From Halopelagius inordinatus (GTDB lineage: Archaea > Halobacteriota > Halobacteria > Halobacteriales > Haloferacaceae), in assembly GCF_900113245.1 (NCBI RefSeq), contig NZ_FOOQ01000002.1, forward strand, positions 62,001-126,000: a DNA stretch of 64,000 nucleotides, in the 5' to 3' direction. Made by a program: the position numbers and the translations under genes. Each line of letters opens with the position of its first letter. Positions within the stretch are counted from its first letter, which is position 1. Positions 46,092-55,061 of the stretch are shown in pieces. The notes beneath the pieces were generated by a model. That model saw only the letters and a list, made by a program, of their open reading frames with translations. It made no database searches and was not told the origin of the DNA.

Positions 46092-46186
46092 GGAAGGGTA
46101 GCTCAGTGGTAGAGCGACTTCCGGGGGAGACCGCCCTGCGGTCCCATCGGAGATGGCTTCGCGTGGTTCAATTCCCGCCCCTTCCA
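46092..46186 (+). ncRNA. tRNA-like gene with atypical anticodon region
   Basis: GGAAGGG (46092-46098) pairs with CCCTTCC (46179-46185). A canonical D arm, TAGCTCAGTGGTAGAGC, follows. A T-loop-like TTCAATT lies before CCCGC. Between D and T arms, instead of a 17-nt anticodon arm, there is a roughly 40-nt hairpin whose core is GACCGC-cct-GCGGTC (46129-46143). I cannot find a 7-nt loop with T33 and an anticodon, with or without removing a bulge-helix-bulge intron. It may be an intron-containing tRNA that I cannot resolve, a decayed tRNA, or a tRNA-derived RNA. Confidence 0.5.
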
Positions 46187-46406
46187 CTCGCCACCTCCCG
46201 CTTCGTTCTCCGTGTGTCGCCGTGTCACTGTCGTCGGTAGTCGAAAATAAGCCGCCGAAACTGCCGCCGTTCGTCCGTGAACGTTCCTGACGAATACGCC
46301 GTTCGCCGCAGAGAGGGCCGCTACCTCGCCTTCGCCGTCCGACCCATTTCGACAATCGTCGTGGATTGGTTTTATTATCGTCGAACCCAATCACTCGGCA
46401 ACAACC

Positions 46407-46646
46407 ATGCAACGACCCATCCAGTCCAACTCGCCGTCCGGCACAGGTCTCTCGACGATGCCCGCCGATTTGGAGTCTCCCAGGGCGAAACTGGTCTATC
46501 TCTATCTCTCGACGCAGGGCGACGCTTCGATTACCGACCTACAGAACGGATTGGAGATGAAGAAGCTCTCGTTGTACAGCATCCTCGGGACGTTGCGCGA
46601 ACGGGGCCTCGTCGACCAGGACGCCGAACGCTACCGTATCGCCTGA
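46407..46646 (+). CDS. Small winged-helix protein
   Basis: A 79-aa protein of haloarchaeal TrmB/MarR-like winged-helix type. The helix-turn-helix is ASITDLQNGLEMKKLSLYSI, and the wing ends LRERGLVDQDAERYRIA. The ATG at 46407 follows the TATA-like ggttttatta by about 30-40 bp. It is probably a DNA-binding regulator; target unknown. Confidence 0.75.
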   Translation: MQRPIQSNSPSGTGLSTMPADLESPRAKLVYLYLSTQGDASITDLQNGLEMKKLSLYSILGTLRERGLVDQDAERYRIA

Positions 46647-46655
46647 CGCTGTTCG

Positions 46656-46814
46656 TCAGGAGTTTCTCGGAGAACGGGCCTTTCTCACGTCCGCACCGTC
46701 GCGTACCATGTCGTCACAGTACGGACAGACGCGGGGGTCTTCCATCTCGGTGGGGGCGAAGACCCGTGCGTATGCGGGCGTCACGAACGAACCGCAGTTC
46801 TGGCACTCGGGCAT
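46656..46814 (-). CDS. DUF7563 family zinc-ribbon protein
   Basis: A 52-aa protein. MPECQNCGSFVTPAYARVF opens it, followed by RVCPYCDDMVRDG: two CxxC knuckles that fit a single zinc ribbon. This matches very small haloarchaeal DUF7563 proteins. The stop is at 46656-46658. The function is unknown. Confidence 0.75.
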   Translation of the reverse strand: MPECQNCGSFVTPAYARVFAPTEMEDPRVCPYCDDMVRDGADVRKARSPRNS

Positions 46815-47090
46815 GAGACATCTGAACTCTTATACCTATCTGACATAAACGTTCGCCCGGACTTCACCAGACGACGCCGAGTATCACGTCGAGAACAGTC
46901 GCCGGGAGCGCCGAGTCGATTCTGACGGGTAGCAGACACCGGCCTATCTCACCGTCCGCTCTGCGCGCGCTGACGCAATCGAACTGGTCTCTCGATCGTG
47001 TCACCGTACTGTCTGTATCTCCGTTTTCAATTCTTCGTGACTGTCCCGTTGCGGAAGTGGTTTGTGCCCCCCCGTTCGAGTTCCGCCGAG

Positions 47091-48302
47091 ATGACTCGTC
47101 TCGCACCCACCGCATCGTGCGCCCTCGTTGCCCTCCTCGTCGCCCTCGCCGTCTTCGGCGGCGGTTCGGCCCCGGCGTCGGCTCAATCGACGGCGACTAT
47201 CGCCGGGACCCAGATAGCTCCCGACGACGTCTCCCTCCGAATCGCGCTCCGACCGAACGGCACCGCAGCGTGGGAAGTCGAGTACCGCGTCCGACTCGAC
47301 GACGAGAACGAGACGGAGGCGTTCGAGTCGGTCCGAAGCGACATCCGGGCGAACGAGTCGCCCTACATCTCGGAGTTTGGCTCTCGGATGGACGCGACGG
47401 CCTCGACGGCCGAAAACTCCACCGAGCGCTCGATGAGCGTCGAGAACGTGGACGTCTCCGCCTCCCGACAGCAACTGCCGCAGGAGTACGGCATCATCAC
47501 CTACTCGTTCACCTGGACGAACTTCTCTGCCGTCGAGGACGGGCAGATTCGCGCGGGCGACGCGCTTGCGGGGTTCTTCCTCGACGGGGAAACCTCGCTT
47601 CTCGTGACGTGGCCCGAGGGGTACGAAGCGGAGTCGGTGTCGCCCGACCCGAACGACCGACGGACGCGAACCATCGTCTGGCACGGTCCGATCGACTTCG
47701 GACCCGGCGAACCGACACTCGTTCTCACCGAGACGCCGCCGGCCGAATCATCGTCGGCGACGGCGACGCAGGCGTCGGCCGACGAAGAGGGGTCCTCCGG
47801 GAACAGCGTCGCCGTCCTCGGTGCGTTGGCACTCCTCGCCGTCGGAATCGTCGGCGGCGGATGGACGCTGTACCGCCGATACGAGGGCGAGCAGACGCCC
47901 CGCGACGCCGAACCGAGCGGTCGCGCCTCCGCCACCGGCGGCGACGATTCCACCGCGCCCCGAGAGACCAACGACTCGGAGGCACCCGACGAGTCGGCGA
48001 CAGGGGATGTCTCGGCGGGCGGCGCGGGCGACGCGGGCGACGTCACCGGCGACGACGCCGACGAGATGCCGTGGGAGGACGAACTCCTCAGCAACGAGGA
48101 GCGCGTGTTGGCCCTCGTCGAACACGAGGGCGGCCGGTTGAAACAGCAGGAAGTCGCACAGACGCTCGATTGGACCGACGCCAAGACGAGTCAGGTCGTC
48201 CGCAAGATGCGCGACGCGGGAACGCTGGAGGCGTTCCGCCTCGGGCGCGAGAACGTCCTCGTGTTGCCCGAGGAGTCCGACGACGGACCGGGGGCAGAAT
48301 AA
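47091..48302 (+). CDS. Membrane-anchored winged-helix protein with extracellular domain
   Basis: A 403-aa haloarchaeal protein. Signal peptide: residues 1-31 (AVFGGGSAPASAQS). Extracellular beta domain: about 35-220. Membrane helix: about 245-265. A long acidic linker follows, and a C-terminal cytoplasmic winged helix covers about 330-395 (RVLALVEHEGGRLKQQEVAQ, then QVVRKMRDAGTLEAFRLG). The layout suggests a one-component transmembrane sensor-regulator of the DUF7345/DUF7343 type. The ATG at 47091 is chosen because the signal peptide starts there. Confidence 0.8.
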   Translation: MTRLAPTASCALVALLVALAVFGGGSAPASAQSTATIAGTQIAPDDVSLRIALRPNGTAAWEVEYRVRLDDENETEAFESVRSDIRANESPYISEFGSRMDATASTAENSTERSMSVENVDVSASRQQLPQEYGIITYSFTWTNFSAVEDGQIRAGDALAGFFLDGETSLLVTWPEGYEAESVSPDPNDRRTRTIVWHGPIDFGPGEPTLVLTETPPAESSSATATQASADEEGSSGNSVAVLGALALLAVGIVGGGWTLYRRYEGEQTPRDAEPSGRASATGGDDSTAPRETNDSEAPDESATGDVSAGGAGDAGDVTGDDADEMPWEDELLSNEERVLALVEHEGGRLKQQEVAQTLDWTDAKTSQVVRKMRDAGTLEAFRLGRENVLVLPEESDDGPGAE

Positions 48303-48448
48303 GAAGCTTTCGACCGTTTACGTCGGACGACGGGCGTTATGGGATGCAATCGACGGACGGAAGCGACGTGAAAATCCGGTTGAATGGGACAAAACCCGAA
48401 CGAAGATAGACGGTATATATGGTCGAACAGCCAGTACGGAGAGACGAA

Positions 48449-49513
48449 ATGAGGCGAGTGACTGTACTCTTTGCCGTCGTGTTCGTCGTCGTCGCCGCGG
48501 TACCGGTGGGCGCGGTTGCCGCCGGGAGTCAGGTGGCGGAGACGCCCGCGGACACGCCGACAGAGACGACAGCGACGGGAAGCGAGACGGCGGACGCCAA
48601 CACCACAGAGACGAGCGACAACGACTCGGACCGCATTGCGCCGGGCGAGCAACTCGCGGGCGTCGTCGCCGTCCAACGGGCCGAAATCGACGGCGAACTC
48701 GAATCTCGGTCGTTCGGAACTCGGGTATCGGAGGCGGCGACCAACGACTCGAAGGCCCGCGTCGTCGCCGACCAGATGAACGAGAGTCGCGAACGTCTCG
48801 ACGAACTTCGAGAACGCCGCAGCGAACTCCGGGCGGCCCGCGAGGCGGGCAACGTCTCTCGGGGCCGGTACAACGCGGAGGCGGCCCGACTGACCGCCGA
48901 GATACGCTCGCTCCAACGCCTGTTGGACCGGTCGTCCGACGCCGCGCGGGAACTCCCCGAGGAGACCAGGCGGTCGAACGGAATCGACTCGGAGGCGGTC
49001 GAACGCCTCCGGACCGACGCGCGCAACCTCTCGGGCGACGAGGTGTCCGCCACCGCGAGGCGCGTCGCCGGACCGAACGTCGGTAACGGACTCGCGGACG
49101 AGGAGAAGCCCGGTAACCGGAGAAACGAGAGCAACGAGAACTCCGAGGCGGACGCGCCCGGTCGGTCGGACGAACGCGGGCCGTCGCGGGCGAACGGCGA
49201 CGCCGACGCACCCGGTCGGTCGGACGAACGCGACCGGGGCGTCGATTCCGCACCCGGACGCGCGACCGACGAAGCCGACGGCGACGGCGACTCGTCGGCA
49301 GTCGCTCCCGGACGTTCGGCTGGAACCATCGGCGGAGATAACGAGACCGAAGTGAACGGTACAGACAGGCCCGGGAACTCCGGGGTCGGTCGGGAACGCG
49401 GCGACGGCGACTCGAACGGCGCGAACGGCCCGACGAACTCGAACGCCCCTCGCGGACCGAACGCCGGTTTCGACGGTCTCCGCTCGTCTCTTTACTCGCT
49501 CGTTAGTCGGTGA
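48449..49513 (+). CDS. Secreted/surface protein, DUF7096-like
   Basis: A 354-aa protein with an N-terminal signal peptide (MRRVTVLFAVVFVVVAAVPV), an acidic Thr-rich stretch, a helical coiled-coil-like core (about 85-190, rich in Glu and Arg) and a disordered C-terminal half. That half contains repeated units of the type APGRSDERG (PGRSDER appears twice, with variants). Resembles haloarchaeal DUF7096 proteins. The TATA-like ggtatatat at 48412-48420 lies about 30 bp upstream. Confidence 0.7.
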   Translation: MRRVTVLFAVVFVVVAAVPVGAVAAGSQVAETPADTPTETTATGSETADANTTETSDNDSDRIAPGEQLAGVVAVQRAEIDGELESRSFGTRVSEAATNDSKARVVADQMNESRERLDELRERRSELRAAREAGNVSRGRYNAEAARLTAEIRSLQRLLDRSSDAARELPEETRRSNGIDSEAVERLRTDARNLSGDEVSATARRVAGPNVGNGLADEEKPGNRRNESNENSEADAPGRSDERGPSRANGDADAPGRSDERDRGVDSAPGRATDEADGDGDSSAVAPGRSAGTIGGDNETEVNGTDRPGNSGVGRERGDGDSNGANGPTNSNAPRGPNAGFDGLRSSLYSLVSR

Positions 49514-49673
49514 CTTCCGTTCGTCGCCTCGCCTTCGTCCGACGACTGTTCTGCGGTTCCACGCGTGACAGCACCGTGACATCGGCGTTCGATTCAGCCG
49601 GGCGTCGTCGAAATTCAGTTCTGATAGTAGGGAGGTAAACCTATATTCTATCGGGTATTTCAGTACAACGAGA

Positions 49674-50096
49674 ATGGAGTACGTGTATCCGGTCGTGGGC
49701 CTCGTCGTAGGCGCTTGTCTCGTCGGAGTCAGCGTCCTGACGGCGTTCGTCTACACGCCGTACACGACGTCGCTCCTCGATACGTCCGTCACCGCGTTCA
49801 CGGGCGTCACGCTCCAAATCGGCGACTTCGTCGCCGTCTCTTCGGTTACCGCGATTCTCTTCGACGTACTGGCGGGGCAGTTCGGGGTGACGTACCCCAT
49901 CATCGTCCCGTGCGCCTTCGCGTACGTCGTCACGCACGTCGTCGTCTACTACTCTTGTCTCCGCATCACGGACCTCCAGGGCGAACCGCTGGACCCGGAT
50001 TTCGACATCCGACAGAATCCGATGAAACTGGTCGCGCTCTCGATTCCGGGAGCGCTCATCCTCTTGGCCCCGCGCGACGGCGACCACTCGCGGTGA
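49674..50096 (+). CDS. Hypothetical membrane protein
   Basis: A 140-aa protein with four hydrophobic segments (about residues 5-28, 48-68, 72-96 and 118-132). The ATG at 49674 follows TATA-like cctatattct (49639-49648) by about 27-30 bp. No family is recognised. Confidence 0.65.
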   Translation: MEYVYPVVGLVVGACLVGVSVLTAFVYTPYTTSLLDTSVTAFTGVTLQIGDFVAVSSVTAILFDVLAGQFGVTYPIIVPCAFAYVVTHVVVYYSCLRITDLQGEPLDPDFDIRQNPMKLVALSIPGALILLAPRDGDHSR

Positions 50097-50173
50097 AGTT
50101 CGCCGTATTACCTGCTCTGCGGGTGATATAGTCGTTATTCAGCGCTACCGTCTCGCCGTCGTTCGGACAGAAG

Positions 50174-50247
50174 AGCCAGGGCGGGGATTTGAACCCCGGA
50201 AGTCTCGATTACAAGTCGAGTGCATGAACCGCCCATGCTCCCCTGGC
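50174..50247 (-). tRNA. tRNA-Thr (anticodon TGT)
   Basis: On the minus strand GCCAGGG pairs with CCCTGGC. The anticodon arm CTCGA-CTTGTAA-TCGAG gives TGT, and the T arm is GGGGTTCAAATCCCC. No CCA is encoded. Confidence 0.92.
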
Positions 50248-50261
50248 ACGGTTCGTCGTAG

Positions 50262-50777
50262 TCAGTCCTCCTTTGAGTGTGTATCGCTTTCGACCCGTTT
50301 CTCGAATCCCACGCGGTGCGGACGGTAGCCGTGTCGCTGGTAGAACCGCCGCGCTTCGCCGTTGTCGGCCATGACGTCGAGCGTTATCGCGTCGGCGTCG
50401 GCGTCGCGGAGTTCTCGCTCCGCGGTCGAGAGCAGGTCCGACCCGACGCCGCGGTTTCGGGCCGACGGTTCGACGTAGATGTTCCGAACGACGCCGCGGG
50501 TCACGTCTTGGACGTACTCACCGCGTTCTAAGCCGAACATGACGAATCCGACCACCTCGCCGTCGACGCGGGCGACTCGGATACCGTCCGTGACGACGTG
50601 GCGCGCCATCGCGTCGCGAATCGTCCCGCGGTTCTCCGAACCGCGGATGTGCGAGCGGTACGCTCTCTGACTCGCGGCGAGGTCGACCCACAGATCCGTG
50701 AGGGCGTCTACCTCGTCCATCGACGGCCGGTCGACCACCGCGGGACTCGGCGCGGCCCCCTCGTCGGCTTCCCTCAT
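50262..50777 (-). CDS. GNAT family N-acetyltransferase
   Basis: A 171-aa acetyltransferase of the GCN5-related fold. Motif A (acetyl-CoA binding) is SARNRGVGSDLL near residue 108, preceded by VVRNIYVEP. Motif B includes GEARRFYQRHGYRPH. The substrate amine is unknown. It lies just downstream of tRNA-Thr on the same strand. Confidence 0.88.
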   Translation of the reverse strand: MREADEGAAPSPAVVDRPSMDEVDALTDLWVDLAASQRAYRSHIRGSENRGTIRDAMARHVVTDGIRVARVDGEVVGFVMFGLERGEYVQDVTRGVVRNIYVEPSARNRGVGSDLLSTAERELRDADADAITLDVMADNGEARRFYQRHGYRPHRVGFEKRVESDTHSKED

Positions 50778-50946
50778 CGGTCTCCGTTTGGAGCGCCGAC
50801 GCGATAGAACTACTCCTTCAGGGTGGCCGAACCTCGCTCTGCGCCGCCCACCTCCGCTCCGGGCTACATTTCACCGCTAATTTCGCACCAGTGAAGAAAG
50901 ACTTATCACTTAATCACGTCCGCAAATATCATGAGGATAGTTATCA

Positions 50947-52053
50947 ATGGGGATTGCTGAGACATACACACGCGGGCGGCGGTTCGCGGTGGACCGTCCG
51001 TTCGCGCTCGTGGTGGCGTTCGTCGCCGTTCTGTTGTTGGGCGACCTGTTCGTGGGCTTGGCGACCGGTCGAACCGCGTTCAGCGACGTGGGGTCTCTCG
51101 TCTGGGACGGGGTGATGCGCGGACTGGTCATCGGTCTCGCGGGAATCGGACTGTCGATGACGTACAGCATCCTGAACTTCGCGAACTTCGCTCACGGCGA
51201 CTACATCACCGCCGGAGCGTTCTCCGGGTGGGCGACGACCTACCTCGTCGCCGGACTGGGGCGCGCTGACATCGGCGCGTTGCTTCTCGTCGGTGCCGGT
51301 GGGTCCGTCTACGGCGGAACGCTCGGCATCGGAATCACGTCCACTCCGCTCGCGATCGTGCTCGGCTTGCTCGTGGCGGGGGTCTTCACCATCGTCCTGT
51401 CGCTGGTCGTCGACCGCACCGTCTTCCGACCGATTCGCGACGAAGACGGCATCACGCTTCTCATCACGAGTATCGGTATCGCCTTCGCGCTTCGCTACCT
51501 GATGCAGTTCGTCTTCGGGTCCGACGTGCGCGGGACGACCGCTCAACCGCCGTCGTTCTCGCTGTATCTCGTCGACGGCGCGATTCGAATCAACATGCAC
51601 GACCTGACGCTCGCCGTCGTCGCGGGGGGTCTCATGCTCGGCGTCCACCTTCTCCTCCAACGGACGAAACTCGGGAAGGCGATGCGCGCGATGTCCGACA
51701 ACGAGGACCTCGCCCGCGTCACCGGCATCCCGACCGAACGGGTCGTCCGTTCCGTGTGGATCATCGGTGGGGGTCTCACCGGCGTCGCGGGCTACACGTT
51801 CATCCTCTGGAAGGGGACGCTCGGATTCAACGACGGCTGGCTCCTCTTGCTTCTCATCTTCGCCGCGGTCATCTTAGGCGGCATCGGATCCGTCTACGGT
51901 GCAATCGCGGGCGGCCTCGTCATCGGTCTCACGGCGTCGCTTTCGGTCATCTGGATACCGTCGGCGTTCGCTCGGGCGGCGGCGTTCGTCGTCATGATCG
52001 TCATCTTACTCGTGAAACCCGAAGGTCTCTTCAGCGGGAGGTCGACCGCATGA
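50947..52053 (+). CDS. livH: Branched-chain amino acid ABC permease LivH
   Basis: A 368-aa inner-membrane permease of the HAAT family with about eight helices. The family signature near the start is SMTYSILNFANFAHGDYITA, and the coupling region is AMSDNEDLARVTGIPTERVV. First gene of livHMGF; its stop overlaps livM by 4 bp. Confidence 0.92.
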   Translation: MGIAETYTRGRRFAVDRPFALVVAFVAVLLLGDLFVGLATGRTAFSDVGSLVWDGVMRGLVIGLAGIGLSMTYSILNFANFAHGDYITAGAFSGWATTYLVAGLGRADIGALLLVGAGGSVYGGTLGIGITSTPLAIVLGLLVAGVFTIVLSLVVDRTVFRPIRDEDGITLLITSIGIAFALRYLMQFVFGSDVRGTTAQPPSFSLYLVDGAIRINMHDLTLAVVAGGLMLGVHLLLQRTKLGKAMRAMSDNEDLARVTGIPTERVVRSVWIIGGGLTGVAGYTFILWKGTLGFNDGWLLLLLIFAAVILGGIGSVYGAIAGGLVIGLTASLSVIWIPSAFARAAAFVVMIVILLVKPEGLFSGRSTA

Positions 52054-53417
52054 GCGTTCGAGCGGACTTCACGGACCGCGTCCCCGGCGGCGACGCGGGC
52101 CTCATTCTCGCGACGCTCGCAGTCGTCTACGCCGCGTACGTCGCCGTGGGGTTGGCCCTCGGCTACTCGCTGCGCGGCCAACTCAACACCATCGCCGTTC
52201 TGACGTTCTACATCGGTGTGTTCGCGATGCTCAGTCTCGCGTTGAACCTCCACTGGGGGTACACTGGGCTGTTCAACATCGGCATCGTCGGCTTCATGGC
52301 CGTCGGCGTCTACGTGATGGCTCTCGTCTCGAAACCGGTGTACGAGGCCGGCGGCGCGGCGCAGGTCGGCGGACTCGGTCTCCCCCTCGTCGTCGGCATC
52401 ATCGCGGGGATGCTCGCGGCCGCACTCCTCGGGTTGGTGATCGCGTTACCGGCGCTTCGGTTGCGCGCGGACTACCTCGCCATCGTCACCATCGCGATGT
52501 CGGAAATCGTCCGCTTCTCGTTTCTCTCCGGTCAGTTCCAGCAGTTCCAACTGTTCGGCAAGCGCGTCGGCTTCGGCGGCGGGTCGGGACTCATCCTCGA
52601 CTACCCGGACCCGATCAACGCGTTCTTCTCCGTGTTCGGCCTGTGGGACGCCTACCGCGGGTTCGTCGGCTGGTTCGGGGCGACGTTCGACCTGAACAAC
52701 CCGATGCCAGTCGCGAACGGCTTGGTCTACGGCGCGATGCTTTTGGCCATGGTCGCGGCGTACTTCTGGCTCCTGAAGCGGACCGGCGAGTCGCCGTTCG
52801 GCCGGGTCCTCAAGGCCATCCGCGAGGACGAGGACGTGGCCAACTCCCTCGGGAAGAACACGAACGAGTTCAAGATCAAGTCGTTCATGCTCGGCTGCGC
52901 GCTGATGGGACTCGCCGGAATCCTCTGGCTTATGACCCAGGGCGCGGTGACGCCGAACTTCTTCCGCCCGCGCGTGACGTTCTTCGTCTGGATCGCGCTC
53001 ATCATCGGCGGCGCGGGGTCGAACACCGGCAGCGTCCTCGGCGGCGCGATATTCGCGGCCGTCCTCTACCAGGGGCCGCGCTACTTCAAAAACCTCGTCG
53101 AGATAGTGCTGCCGACGTCGAACGCGCCGAACGGGTTCGGACAGGCGGTGGCACCGCTGGTCTCGAACCTCGACCCGCTTCCGTTCGTGCTGTACACGAT
53201 AGACAGCATCCGACAGCTTCAACTCGTCATCATGGGCCTCGTCCTCATCTGGCTGATGCACAACCGACCCGAAGGGCTCCTCGGCCACCGCAAGGAGACG
53301 GCCGCGAGCATCCCGCTCGGCAGGCCGAACGAATCTACCGCCGCGACCGACGGAGGCGTCGACGACGACTCGACGGCACGTCGGACGCAGTCCGACGGAG
53401 GTGAGACCGATGAGTGA
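52050..53417 (+). CDS. livM: Branched-chain amino acid ABC permease LivM
   Basis: A 455-aa permease subunit. Signature segments are NLHWGYTGLFNIGIVGFMAV and the coupling loop AIREDEDVANSLGKNTNEFK. An acidic hydrophilic tail of about 50 residues follows the last helix. It is longer than bacterial LivM because of that tail and periplasmic loops. It overlaps livH by 4 bp and livG by 8 bp. Confidence 0.9.
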   Translation: MSVRADFTDRVPGGDAGLILATLAVVYAAYVAVGLALGYSLRGQLNTIAVLTFYIGVFAMLSLALNLHWGYTGLFNIGIVGFMAVGVYVMALVSKPVYEAGGAAQVGGLGLPLVVGIIAGMLAAALLGLVIALPALRLRADYLAIVTIAMSEIVRFSFLSGQFQQFQLFGKRVGFGGGSGLILDYPDPINAFFSVFGLWDAYRGFVGWFGATFDLNNPMPVANGLVYGAMLLAMVAAYFWLLKRTGESPFGRVLKAIREDEDVANSLGKNTNEFKIKSFMLGCALMGLAGILWLMTQGAVTPNFFRPRVTFFVWIALIIGGAGSNTGSVLGGAIFAAVLYQGPRYFKNLVEIVLPTSNAPNGFGQAVAPLVSNLDPLPFVLYTIDSIRQLQLVIMGLVLIWLMHNRPEGLLGHRKETAASIPLGRPNESTAATDGGVDDDSTARRTQSDGGETDE

Positions 53418-54273
53418 GACCGACCCGGGCACCGACGCCGACGACGCGCCGGAACCGGCCGGTTCGGGCTCTCTCGACCTCGGAACCGGGCCGGACATCT
53501 CGTCTGACTACCCGCTTCGTGTCGAGGACCTCCACAAGTCCTTCGGCGGTATCACCGCCGTCGACGGCGCGTCCTTCGAGGTCGAACGCGGCAGTCTCAC
53601 CGGGCTCATCGGCCCGAACGGCGCTGGCAAGTCCACGACGTTCAACCTCATCACGGGCATGCTGACTCCCGACTCGGGAACGGTCACGTTCGACGGGGCG
53701 GACGTGACGGGACTCGAACCGCACCAGATAGCCAACCGCGGGATGGTCCGGACGTTCCAAATCGCCCGCGAACTGGGCGACATGACCGTCTTAGAGAACA
53801 TGATGCTCGCTCCGAAGGCGCAACGGGGCGAACGGCTCTGGCGGTCGGTCACGCCGGGTGTCCGCGACGACGTCATCGCACAGGAGTCGGAACTCCTCGA
53901 ACGCGTCTGGGAGGTGTTGGACTTCTTCGACATCGCCCACATCGCAGAGGAGTACGCGGGCAACCTCTCTGGCGGACAGCGGAAACTGTTAGAGATGGCG
54001 CGGGCGCTACTCACCGACCCGGATATGCTCCTCTTGGACGAACCGTTCGCCGGCGTCAACCCGACGCTCGAAAAACGACTGCTCGAACACATCCACGAAC
54101 TCCGCGAACAGGGCTACACGTTCCTGTTGGTCGAACACGACATGGACCTCATCATGAAGAACTGCGAACACGTCATCGTCCTCCACCAAGGGCGCGTCCT
54201 CATGGAGGGCGACCCGGAGGAGGTCAAATCCAACGAAGACGTCATCGAGGCGTACCTCGGAGGGAACGTATGA
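53410..54273 (+). CDS. livG: Branched-chain amino acid ABC ATPase LivG
   Basis: A 287-aa ATPase. Walker A is GPNGAGKST near residue 75, the signature is LSGGQRKLLEMARAL, Walker B is LLLDEPFAG, and the LivG-specific insert (MLAPKAQRGERLWRSV) is present. An acidic extension of 40 residues precedes the domain. The ATG at 53410 lies inside the end of livM. Confidence 0.92.
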   Translation: MSETDPGTDADDAPEPAGSGSLDLGTGPDISSDYPLRVEDLHKSFGGITAVDGASFEVERGSLTGLIGPNGAGKSTTFNLITGMLTPDSGTVTFDGADVTGLEPHQIANRGMVRTFQIARELGDMTVLENMMLAPKAQRGERLWRSVTPGVRDDVIAQESELLERVWEVLDFFDIAHIAEEYAGNLSGGQRKLLEMARALLTDPDMLLLDEPFAGVNPTLEKRLLEHIHELREQGYTFLLVEHDMDLIMKNCEHVIVLHQGRVLMEGDPEEVKSNEDVIEAYLGGNV

Positions 54274-55022
54274 GCGGCGCTGTCAGGGCCGAGGACGCGG
54301 ATTCCCGCGAGGGTGAGGCGGCTCTCCTCCGCGTCCGGAACTTAGACGCCGGGTACGGCGACTTGCAGATTCTCACGGACGTGGACATGGACGTCTACGA
54401 CGGCGAGTACGTCACCATCGTCGGCCCCAACGGGGCGGGCAAGTCGACGATGATGAAGTCCGTCTTCGGACTGACGACCCTGATGGGCGGGACGGTCAGG
54501 TTCGCGGACGACGACGTGACGGGTCTCAAACCGGAGGACATCATCCACAAGGGCATCGGCTACGTCCCCCAGAACGACAACGTCTTCGCCTCTCTGACGG
54601 TCGAGGAGAACTTGGAGATGGGCGCGTACATCTTAGACGAGGTACCGCAAGACGCCATGCGGGCGGTGTACGACCGCTTTCCCATCCTCGAAGAACGACG
54701 CGACCAGAAGGCCGGGACGATGTCCGGCGGGCAACAGCAGATGCTCGCGATGGGGCGCGCGTTGATGCTCCAACCGGACCTCCTGCTGTTGGACGAACCC
54801 TCGGCCGGACTCGCCCCGGACCTCGTAGACGACATGTTCGACCGAATCGACGCCATCAACGAGGACGGCACGGCCATCCTGATGGTCGAACAGAACGCGA
54901 AGGAGGCGCTCCGGCGGTGTGACCGCGGCTACGTCCTCGCGAACGGGCAGAACCGCTACGTCGACACCGGCGACGCGTTGCTCGGCGACGAACAGGTCCG
55001 CAAGGACTTCCTCGGCGGATAG
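54270..55022 (+). CDS. livF: Branched-chain amino acid ABC ATPase LivF
   Basis: A 250-aa ATPase with Walker A GPNGAGKST, Q-loop VPQNDNVF, signature MSGGQQQMLAMGRALM, Walker B LLLDEPSAGL. It pairs with LivG. The 4-bp ATGA overlap with livG confirms the start. No binding-protein gene is in this operon; livK lies 1.3 kb downstream on the other strand. Confidence 0.93.
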   Translation: MSGAVRAEDADSREGEAALLRVRNLDAGYGDLQILTDVDMDVYDGEYVTIVGPNGAGKSTMMKSVFGLTTLMGGTVRFADDDVTGLKPEDIIHKGIGYVPQNDNVFASLTVEENLEMGAYILDEVPQDAMRAVYDRFPILEERRDQKAGTMSGGQQQMLAMGRALMLQPDLLLLDEPSAGLAPDLVDDMFDRIDAINEDGTAILMVEQNAKEALRRCDRGYVLANGQNRYVDTGDALLGDEQVRKDFLGG

Positions 55023-55061
55023 CGACCGCACCGCCGTCTCTCCTCTCGCCTCTCTTCTCTC

